This document shows, one piece after another, positions 55,458-62,260 of a stretch of DNA of 64,000 bases. The stretch is taken from positions 1 through 64,000 of the forward strand of contig NZ_KB902520.1 in NCBI RefSeq assembly GCF_000379525.1. Reading direction: 5' to 3'. This DNA comes from Lamprocystis purpurea DSM 4197 (lineage in GTDB: Bacteria; Pseudomonadota; Gammaproteobacteria; Chromatiales; Chromatiaceae). The notes beneath the pieces were generated by a model. The model was not told the DNA's origin, ran no database searches, and worked only from the letters and a program-made list of their open reading frames with translations. Every line of letters starts with the position of its first letter. The stretch's first letter is position 1. A program made the translations under genes and the position numbers.

Positions 55458-56237
55458 ATGACCTATTGTGTAGGGCTCCTGCTCGATGACGGCCTGACCA
55501 TGGTCGCCGACTCCCGGACCAACGCGGGGGTCGACTACATCTCGACCTACAGCAAACTTCATGTCCTGCAGCCCGCGCCCGATCGGCTGTTCGTGCTGAT
55601 GGCCGCCGGGAGTCTGGCGACGACGCGCGAGGTTTTGGACCGCATCGGCCGGGACCTCGACCAGGCCATCAATCCCCGGCCCAGCCCCTATCAGCAAGCT
55701 CCGACAGCGACCCTGCTGAATGTCAATTATCTGTTCGAGGCGGCGACCTACATCGGGCAGGTGAGTCTGGCGGTGCAAAACGAGCACGGTCCGGCCCTGC
55801 GGCAGGCTGGGGTCAGTGCGGAGGCCAGCTTTATCCTCGGTGGGCAGATTGCCGGCCAAGCCCACGGGTTGTTCTTGATCTATCCCCAGGGCAATGCCAT
55901 CGCCGCCACCCGCGAGACGCCCTATCTGCAAATCGGCGAGAGCAAGTACGGAAAGCCCGCGCTCGATCGCCTGGCGCATACGGGGCTGTCGCTCGCCGAT
56001 GGGGCGCGCCTCTGTCTGGTTTCGATGGTTGGGGCCGCGCGGTCCAATCTGTCGGTCGGACCGCCGTTCGAGGTGGCGCTGTGCCCGCGTGACCAGTTGT
56101 CTCCCTCGCATCTGCTCAGACTGGAGGCAGGATCGCCGGATCTGGAGACCATCAGCCAGAGTTGGGGCGCGAGCCTGTCCAGCGCCTTCTTCTCGCTCCC
56201 GCGCTTCAGTTGGGAACCGGGCAATTCGCAGTCCTAA
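55458..56237 (+). CDS. Anbu-type proteasome-like peptidase
   Basis: 259 residues. The start MTYCVGLLLDDGLTMVADSR, then TNAGVDYISTYSKLHVL, is the Anbu (ancestral beta-subunit) signature; Thr2 would become the N-terminal nucleophile after Met removal, with Asp18 (in ADSR) and Lys33 (SKLH) as the expected partners. Length fits the family. Anbu usually sits with an ATP-grasp protein, an alpha-E protein and a transglutaminase-like protease; none is adjacent here. Its 3' end overlaps the convergent TIGR02270 gene by 32 bases. Confidence 0.88.
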   Translation: MTYCVGLLLDDGLTMVADSRTNAGVDYISTYSKLHVLQPAPDRLFVLMAAGSLATTREVLDRIGRDLDQAINPRPSPYQQAPTATLLNVNYLFEAATYIGQVSLAVQNEHGPALRQAGVSAEASFILGGQIAGQAHGLFLIYPQGNAIAATRETPYLQIGESKYGKPALDRLAHTGLSLADGARLCLVSMVGAARSNLSVGPPFEVALCPRDQLSPSHLLRLEAGSPDLETISQSWGASLSSAFFSLPRFSWEPGNSQS

Positions 56238-57525
56238 ACTGAATTGCCGGTTGGTCGGCGGCCAGCCAGCGCGCCTGACGCCAGGCCGGAGCGGCGATCG
56301 GAAACAGTGGCGTCCCCGGGGTCAGCAGACACAGATACTCGGCGGCAGCCCGGCGCTGCCGCTGGCAGCCCTCGCGCAGTACCCGGCGGCAGTGCTCAAC
56401 GGTGACCGGTTCGCCCATGAAGTAGCGCACCCCGGATTGAAAGCGTTGCCCGCTGACTTCCCACCAAGCCTGGATCTTGGCCGGATCCGGCCATGGCAGG
56501 CTGTCGTCCGGGTCCATGTCCACGGACTCATCGGCCGGATCGTCGCTCGGACCGGGCTCAAGGTCCTCCGGCGGGCGGCGCTCCAGGTCGAGCCAGGCGA
56601 GGTCGAGCCCGGTGATCGTGGAGAAGGACTCCCCCGCCAGGCGGGCGGTCTCATCGTCCGCCATGAGCCCGATGAGCCAGGGGATGTAGTGCACCTGGCC
56701 GGCGACGCCCGCGGCCTGGATCAGCAAGCGTCGGCTCGCGGTTTCCTTGGCGATCGACTGCAGAAGACGGTGACCGCTCGGCAGGTCCACGGCTTTCAGC
56801 CACAGGCCAAGCGCCTGGGTACGCAAGGCACCGGGATTCGCCGCAAGGTCAGCGAGCGCACTCAAGGCCAGGTCCCGGTTCCCCAGCAGCAATGACGACA
56901 CCGCGGCCCGGAAACGGGCGCTGGGGTCATCGTCCTGCACGTGCCGCAGACAGTCATAAATCAGGTCACGCCGACCGGCCTCCCCGGCCGCACGCAGGGC
57001 GCGGGTACGCAATCGCGGATCGGGATCGTCGATCGCGGCGACGAGCATGGCACCTGGGTCGACCCGGTGCATGATGCAGGAGGCGATGCCGACCTCGCGC
57101 CGCATGGGCTCTGTGGCCGTCAGCAGTTCCATGACGATGCCTTGGAGGTCATGGGCCGACACCCAGCCGAAGGCGGAGATCAGGCCGCGGTGCGCGTCTG
57201 CAAGTGTCTCGGCGAGGGCGAAGAGCCAATCCACGCGGGCCTGGTCCTTGCTCGCGATGGCACCTACTGCCACCGCGAAGACCTCGCCGACTCCCGGCGT
57301 TTCCAACGCCGCCCGGCAAAGAGCTACGCCGGACTCACCGGCCACTGCCAGACCGTCCAGATGAGCGGCGATCCGTTCATCAAGGCGCGCCAGGTGACGG
57401 AGCTTGACGTGAGGTGCGCGTACCAGCACCGAACGCACATGGCGTAGGATCGCTGACTCTTCGGCGTGCTGATGGATGACCGGCAGCACTGGTCGATGGG
57501 AGGCGGCTAACATGCGCGGCGACAT
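56206..57525 (-). CDS. TIGR02270-type HEAT-repeat protein linked to type VI secretion
   Basis: 439 residues. Helical pairs resembling HEAT repeats are visible (VDPGAMLVAAIDDPDPRLRT, RALRAAGEAGRRDLIYDCL, ALGLWLKAVDLPSGHRLLQS), then GLDLAWLDLERRPPEDLEPG, an acidic linker and FMGEPVTVEHCRRVLREG, all typical of the TIGR02270 family that accompanies T6SS effector loci. Function unknown; probably a scaffold. It closes the minus-strand cassette beginning with VgrG. Confidence 0.78.
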   Translation of the reverse strand: MSPRMLAASHRPVLPVIHQHAEESAILRHVRSVLVRAPHVKLRHLARLDERIAAHLDGLAVAGESGVALCRAALETPGVGEVFAVAVGAIASKDQARVDWLFALAETLADAHRGLISAFGWVSAHDLQGIVMELLTATEPMRREVGIASCIMHRVDPGAMLVAAIDDPDPRLRTRALRAAGEAGRRDLIYDCLRHVQDDDPSARFRAAVSSLLLGNRDLALSALADLAANPGALRTQALGLWLKAVDLPSGHRLLQSIAKETASRRLLIQAAGVAGQVHYIPWLIGLMADDETARLAGESFSTITGLDLAWLDLERRPPEDLEPGPSDDPADESVDMDPDDSLPWPDPAKIQAWWEVSGQRFQSGVRYFMGEPVTVEHCRRVLREGCQRQRRAAAEYLCLLTPGTPLFPIAAPAWRQARWLAADQPAIQFRTANCPVPN

Positions 57526-57654
57526 CGGGCCAAGACTTCATGGTTGGCTAGCGTATTCGTGATCTGTCCTCTATTGCCCGCGTTTCTAAAGATCCGGGAT
57601 CGAGAGGCAAGCCTGCCTCGTTCACCCTCCAGCCGTCGCCCAAGACGGACCATC

Positions 57655-58110
57655 TCATGGGAAAGCGAGCTTGCGCAGGCGCTGCTGGAGCCTGGTCATG
57701 GCGGCAGTCCAGGCCGGCATCTCTTCGGCTTGCTCGTCCCACATCTGCCGAAGCTCCGAGTTTTCGGTGTCGTTCAGGACTATTTCCAGCGCGTCGAGTG
57801 CCTGTTTGACGAGCGTCTTGACGTCACGCTTGCTTTCGCGCTTGAGTTCTTTGTTGAGCGCTGCGGCGAGTTCATCGAGATCCTCGTCGAGCACTGGGTC
57901 GTCTCCCGGGGAGCCCAGTAACTCCGCAAGCACTTCTGCGGCAGCGACGGCCTCGGCGCCATCCGGCACCTCGACGTAGCCGACGTGCGCCGGATCGGCA
58001 ATCTCCGCGAATGCTTCCCGGATCGATTCAAGCGACGGCTCGTCTCGCAGATCGGCAATCCAGTCGGCGCCGTCGTCGTTTTCAAATGGACCGGGCCCCC
58101 AGATGCTCAT
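57655..58110 (-). CDS. DUF4259 immunity-type protein
   Basis: 151 residues. The N-terminus MSIWGPGPFENDDGADWIAD is the DUF4259 signature, followed by SLESIREAFAEIA and a helical C-terminus. Such proteins occur as immunity or accessory proteins of polymorphic toxins. Its ATG overlaps the Imm26 stop (ATGA), so the two are translated together; the pair follows the toxin gene and may protect against it. Confidence 0.82.
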   Translation of the reverse strand: MSIWGPGPFENDDGADWIADLRDEPSLESIREAFAEIADPAHVGYVEVPDGAEAVAAAEVLAELLGSPGDDPVLDEDLDELAAALNKELKRESKRDVKTLVKQALDALEIVLNDTENSELRQMWDEQAEEMPAWTAAMTRLQQRLRKLAFP

Positions 58111-58589
58111 GGCCCGTACCGGTACTTGCGGTTGTTCCGGTTGACCAGCCGGTCGACGACGAGTTCAACGAACAATTCCGGTTCCTGGCACAGGACGCAG
58201 ATGTCCATTCCGGCGGCCTGGTCGGGTGACGCCGGCAGGTATTGTCCTTTGTGGGTGATATGGAGCATGCCGATGTTGTGATCATCAGGAAAGATGCCCG
58301 CCGCCATCGCCGGAGCCCAGGCGGACTCCTCGTCGGGAAACGGTTGCTCGCCGATGACCGTGAATGCGCCGGACTTGATGGCGCGGTCGGTCACGGCACT
58401 GTAGAACAGGATCGTATGCGTGACGACGCGCTCGACCGGCTCGAGTACTTCCGACAGGAAATCGTAGACGCCGACAGCGAGGTTGTTGAAGACCTTGCCA
58501 TAGGCAAACCGACCGTCCGCCAGCGGGATGGCGACGATCTGGCCGACCTTGTACTTCTGCCTTTTCGAGGGTTCGCTGCTCTTTGCCAT
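58107..58589 (-). CDS. Immunity protein 26 (Imm26)-like
   Basis: 160 residues from ATG 58589. QKYKVGQIVAIPLADGRFAY then GKVFNNLAVGVYDFLSE is the beta-barrel start typical of Imm26, followed by AFTVIGEQPFPDEESAWAPA. Imm26 proteins neutralise nuclease toxins. It starts 17 bases after the stop of the GIY-YIG-like toxin gene. The longer frame to 58922 is antisense readthrough of the toxin region and was not used. Confidence 0.82.
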   Translation of the reverse strand: MAKSSEPSKRQKYKVGQIVAIPLADGRFAYGKVFNNLAVGVYDFLSEVLEPVERVVTHTILFYSAVTDRAIKSGAFTVIGEQPFPDEESAWAPAMAAGIFPDDHNIGMLHITHKGQYLPASPDQAAGMDICVLCQEPELFVELVVDRLVNRNNRKYRYGP

Positions 58590-58605
58590 GTCTGCTCTCG
58601 TTCGG

Positions 58606-59109
58606 TCAGACTGCGCAGATCGGGCAGCCGGGAGGCGAAGGCTGTGCCGAATTCTTCGCGCAATCCAGATAGTCTTGTCTGTTGGTGTTGTCGGTTCTGA
58701 TCGGAGCGATCTGCTTGCCCCGTCCTTTTGATCTCGATGACGTGATGACCTTGCCTTGGGCCGCCATGTGATCGTAGTGCTTCTGCTCGGCGCCTCGGCA
58801 AGCAGAATAACTGTCCTGGATGCAGACCGGTGTGAGCGCGCCGATGCCCGTTCGATGGTGGTTTCGCTGGCGATTGAGGGTGATCTGCTCGACGGTGCCG
58901 GTTCCTCTGGTGCGGCCCACATAGAATTTACCGGTACCTCCCTTTTGTGCCGCCATATAGACTACGTAGGTCTTCTTTTTCCCCTTTTTCTTGCGCCGAT
59001 GTCTACACGGATCTTTTTGGCCCTTCGGCACCGGTGGCGCGACACCCATCGCAACACCGGCGACATGGATAGTCGGCACGGATCCGCCGGCGGGTGTCTT
59101 GCTAGCCAT
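58606..59109 (-). CDS. Small GIY-YIG-like nuclease toxin (putative T6SS effector)
   Basis: 167 residues. After a Gly/Pro-rich and lysine-rich N-terminus (RRKKKGKKK at ~38-46) the domain runs TYVVYMAAQKGG then GKFYVGRTRGTG and RQRNHH, matching the GIY-YIG pattern (Y-V-x-Y ... Y-V-G-R-T ... R...H). Later cysteines (VCIQDSYSACRGAE, CPICAV) and a KHYDH segment are also present. GIY-YIG nucleases are common toxin tips in polymorphic systems. It overlaps the DUF4150 gene by eight bases and is followed by two immunity-type genes. Confidence 0.75.
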   Translation of the reverse strand: MASKTPAGGSVPTIHVAGVAMGVAPPVPKGQKDPCRHRRKKKGKKKTYVVYMAAQKGGTGKFYVGRTRGTGTVEQITLNRQRNHHRTGIGALTPVCIQDSYSACRGAEQKHYDHMAAQGKVITSSRSKGRGKQIAPIRTDNTNRQDYLDCAKNSAQPSPPGCPICAV

Positions 59110-59494
59110 GATTGTGCGTCGTCATGTCGAGATTGCGGACGACGTTTTCCCCTTCAAAGATCACGTTCATCGACCAGGCAATGAAGAACACCGCGCCTTT
59201 GGTCGTCGATGTGATCAACCCCTTCTTCGGCGCCGCGCCGGCCTCGTCTCCGGTGCTTGTCTTGAAATTCGACTTGTCTTTCAGCATCACCTCCTGATTG
59301 CCGATCTTGACGGTCGTCGAACCCTCGGTGGTGTCGCTTGCGAGCCCGGTGTTGGGATAGGGGATCGGAACGCCAGGTGGCGTCGCCGGGGTCTGCGGCG
59401 GCGTGAAGCAGACGTCGGGAAACTCGCAGATGGACTTGCCGCTCATCGCTTTGCTGGAGACCTCCATGCCATTCGCAAAAACCTTGTTGCCCAT
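59102..59494 (-). CDS. DUF4150 PAAR-like protein
   Basis: 130 residues from ATG 59494. NKVFANGMEVSSKAMSGKSI, then FPDVCFTPPQTPATPPGVPI and PYPNTGLASDTTEGSTTVK are typical of the DUF4150 PAAR-like family that caps the VgrG spike and carries effectors. GNQEVMLKDKSNFKTSTGDE and GVITS-like KKGLITSTTKG follow. It begins six bases after the ketosynthase-like gene and overlaps the toxin gene, so it is the likely carrier of the toxin. Confidence 0.87.
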   Translation of the reverse strand: MGNKVFANGMEVSSKAMSGKSICEFPDVCFTPPQTPATPPGVPIPYPNTGLASDTTEGSTTVKIGNQEVMLKDKSNFKTSTGDEAGAAPKKGLITSTTKGAVFFIAWSMNVIFEGENVVRNLDMTTHNHG

Positions 59495-59499
59495 GGGGG

Positions 59500-60516
59500 T
59501 CAGCCTGCGGTACAGACGACGCTGGCCCGTCGACCGTCGTCGTCGCTGAAATGAAGAAGCGCCGTGTCCCCCGGCGCATACCCTCGCTCGACTGCGGCAC
59601 AGGCGACGGCCACGCAAACGCCACCGAGCGCGGCACCGCTCGCGCCAATACATTCCGCCGGATGCCAGAGTTCGGGATTGCCCTTGCGTCTGCGCAGGCG
59701 CGCGAAGGCGAAATGGGCATCCTTGAAGTAGTACTGCTCGCCGCTCAGGTCGGTCACGCGGTAGTCCACATCGTCCATGCTCAGCCCGGACTCGGTGAGT
59801 GCCGCCAGGTGGGCGTGAACGAGACCGTCTCCGCGAAGCGGTGCCCCGGAATCGATGTGCGCGGTCTCGATGCCGAATCCGATTCCGGCGCAGACCAGTT
59901 CGCGTTGGCCGGTCGGCTTGCCGATGAGGAGGGCGCAGGCGCCCTCGCCAGGGATGAAACCGTTCGAGTTCGATGATGCGAGCAATCGGTCGTGTTGCTC
60001 GTAATGGGTGAGCGTGAGCCGCGTCACAAGACTGTCTGTGGCGACGATCAACGTGCGCTCGAAGCCTTGCCGGTAGATCAAGTCTCGCGCATGCATCAAC
60101 GCGACGGCGACGCTGGTGCGGCCGTGGCAGATGAGCATCGATTCCGGGCCGAACGCGACGCCCAGCGCGTGCGCTAGGTCATTCACGAGCCGATTGTCGA
60201 CGCCGGCGACTCGACCTGGCCGGTCCTGCTCGGCCGCGCAGAGCAGCACTGGAAGTCGTGACCAGTCGAGGGGCGAGACCGATGCGAGACAGTCCTCAAC
60301 GGCCATCACGGCCATCTTGGTCAACTTCGTCAGGCCGCGCCATGGTCGGTCGAACAAAACCTGGTGGGCCATGATCCATTCATCCGCCGAATCGACGCAG
60401 CGCGTTTCAGTCGGATTACTGACTTTGGCGCGAATAGCGGCACAGGATGCCGCCGCGGTCAGGCCAACTGACGTGACCAGGCCGACACGGTGCACGGCCA
60501 CGAGTGCCGCGGTCAT
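59500..60516 (-). CDS. Beta-ketoacyl-synthase-like protein of the T6SS cassette
   Basis: 338 residues with thiolase-fold features (KMAVMAVEDCLASV, LLASSNSNGFIPGEGACALL, CIGASGAALGGVCVAVACA). The nucleophile region reads LICHGRTSVAVALMHARDLI, where normal synthases have a Cys in a T-A-C-S/A context; the Cys here is displaced, so condensing activity is doubtful. Such proteins regularly lie between DUF2169 and DUF4150 genes in T6SS effector loci, with unknown role. Its ATG overlaps the DUF2169 stop (ATGA). Confidence 0.8.
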   Translation of the reverse strand: MTAALVAVHRVGLVTSVGLTAAASCAAIRAKVSNPTETRCVDSADEWIMAHQVLFDRPWRGLTKLTKMAVMAVEDCLASVSPLDWSRLPVLLCAAEQDRPGRVAGVDNRLVNDLAHALGVAFGPESMLICHGRTSVAVALMHARDLIYRQGFERTLIVATDSLVTRLTLTHYEQHDRLLASSNSNGFIPGEGACALLIGKPTGQRELVCAGIGFGIETAHIDSGAPLRGDGLVHAHLAALTESGLSMDDVDYRVTDLSGEQYYFKDAHFAFARLRRRKGNPELWHPAECIGASGAALGGVCVAVACAAVERGYAPGDTALLHFSDDDGRRASVVCTAG

Positions 60517-61649
60517 GATTGTGGGGCCGGACCCGGGTCCACCTTCTCTAACTCAGGCTCTGGCTTGCGCTCCGTGTCCGGTTCGAGTGGGGGAGAGAAT
60601 GACACCTCTTCACGCGCCTGCCACCAATCCTTCCCCTTCTTGCCGACCAACACCTGGGCAATCTCGAAGATGTTCTGCTTGAGCGGTCGAGTGACCCGCC
60701 AGGTCAGGGTGAAGCGCTCCAGATCGGGTTCCAGCACCAGGGTATCGAGGGTCGCCTTGAGGTCTTCGCGGTCGCCGCGCTTCGGAAAGATGTGCACCGG
60801 TGCGTCGAAATGCGGGAGGCTGAAGCCGCGGCGTCCGTCTGGGGTCAGATTCAGGAGTCCGATCTCCAGTGGACCCGTCGGGCAGGCGATCTGCTGGTCC
60901 AGGGGCGCGGCCTGGTAGTATTGGTCGTCGAAATCGGGCGGCAGAAAGGGGAAATCTTCGTCGAGCCAGCGCTGATCATAGGTGCCGGCGTAGCGCAGTC
61001 GCGGCTCCCAGCCGCGGCCGATAGGGCCGAAGGCCATCGGGAGGTAGTCGCCGTCGGGCCGCGTGATCGGCCGGTTGAGTTCCTCGGTGTTGGGCAATGG
61101 TGCCCCATCGACCCATTCAGGCTTCAGGTGCCGATGGAATCCCTTGCCGACCGGATTACGCATGAAGGCGGCGTGCTTGGCCGGGTCCTGGTGACGATTG
61201 TCGACACCGCCGAAGGCGCGGTCGTAACTGATCGGCATCACCGTGAATGGATGGGTTGCGCTGACGCTCACACCGGTCGAGGCGACCTGCCAGAGGCGAA
61301 TGCCGACGGCCGCAAATGACTTGGTGATGCCATTGACCCGCAGGCTGACGGGAACCCGGGCTGCCGGTCGTTCACCCGGTGCATAGGCGCTTCCCAGGAG
61401 CAGGATGTCCATCCGTTGCTTGCGCGGTGCGAAGTCCACTTCATAGACCGGCGCCGAACAGCCCGGCGCGCCGGTGAAGGTATCGGCCATCACGAGCGGC
61501 AACTGCGCTTCCGCCAGGCTTAGCGACTCGCCCGAGGTCCGCGGCAGGGCGAAGGTGCCCTTGATCACCACGACCAACAGTTCCCGCCCGCTGGGCTCCA
61601 TACCCATGGTGTAGCCGACGACCATACGAGTGGCGTTGATCAATTCCAA
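60513..61649 (-). CDS. DUF2169 T6SS-accessory protein
   Basis: 378 residues. MELINATRMVVGYTMGMEPS, LLVVVIKGTFALP, then YDRAFGGVDNRHQD, FHRHLKPEWVDGAPLPN and FGPIGRGWEPRLRYAGTYDQ are hallmarks of DUF2169, thought to be a chaperone or adaptor that loads PAAR-type effectors on VgrG. The C-terminal tail is rich in Pro/Glu. It follows the DUF6484 gene by 35 bases. Confidence 0.88.
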   Translation of the reverse strand: MELINATRMVVGYTMGMEPSGRELLVVVIKGTFALPRTSGESLSLAEAQLPLVMADTFTGAPGCSAPVYEVDFAPRKQRMDILLLGSAYAPGERPAARVPVSLRVNGITKSFAAVGIRLWQVASTGVSVSATHPFTVMPISYDRAFGGVDNRHQDPAKHAAFMRNPVGKGFHRHLKPEWVDGAPLPNTEELNRPITRPDGDYLPMAFGPIGRGWEPRLRYAGTYDQRWLDEDFPFLPPDFDDQYYQAAPLDQQIACPTGPLEIGLLNLTPDGRRGFSLPHFDAPVHIFPKRGDREDLKATLDTLVLEPDLERFTLTWRVTRPLKQNIFEIAQVLVGKKGKDWWQAREEVSFSPPLEPDTERKPEPELEKVDPGPAPQS

Positions 61650-61684
61650 GGGTGTCTCCGGGTCCTGGCCGCGCTGGTCGCCGC

Positions 61685-62230
61685 TCAGTTGAGTTGCACC
61701 GCGCCGCCCTTGATGCGATTGACGCCCGAGGAGCGGCTGAGGACGTAGGCGCCCTCGATCAGGACCTTGCCGGCCTTGGTGAGTGTGATGCTGGCTTTGC
61801 CGCAGCGCAGCACCAGGCTCTCCTGCGCGCTCACCACCAGCCGTTCGCCGTCGGCATCGACCTCGACAGCGCCGGGTCGATCCGGGAGCGGCCAGCCGGC
61901 GACGTCACGCAGGACGCCCATCACGATGGGCCGGTCCGGATCGGCACCCTCGAACATCAGCGTCACGTGGCGCCCGATATGCGCGCCGTGCAGGTCGATG
62001 ACGGTGCGTGCGGGAAGTGCGGCATGGCCTGGTTGTCCGGGGTAGAGCACGAGCGGGGTGCGGCCTTCGTCGGTTAGTGCGATCAATTCCCCGACGATCA
62101 GGCCGAGGGGCTCGGCGGCACCCGCGCGCTGAGACGTCGGCGCCTGGAGCAGGGGGCTGAGCAGGTCCGGGGCTGAGACCTCCGTGACGCCCGCGGCGGC
62201 CAATGCGTCGATCGATAAGCTGTGGCTCAT
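61685..62230 (-). CDS. DUF6484 T6SS-associated protein
   Basis: 181 residues. LGLIVGELIALTDEGRTPLV, LYPGQPGHAALPARTVIDLH, IGRHVTLMFEGADPDRPIVM and GVLRD form the beta-rich DUF6484 core seen next to VgrG genes. The C-terminus ITLTKAGKVLIEGAYVLSRS, then RIKGGAVQLN, resembles the end of gp5/VgrG needles, so it may bind the spike. It lies 30 bases after VgrG. Confidence 0.8.
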   Translation of the reverse strand: MSHSLSIDALAAAGVTEVSAPDLLSPLLQAPTSQRAGAAEPLGLIVGELIALTDEGRTPLVLYPGQPGHAALPARTVIDLHGAHIGRHVTLMFEGADPDRPIVMGVLRDVAGWPLPDRPGAVEVDADGERLVVSAQESLVLRCGKASITLTKAGKVLIEGAYVLSRSSGVNRIKGGAVQLN

Positions 62231-62260
62231 GGTGTCTATCTCAAATCCGAGCGGTTTGCG

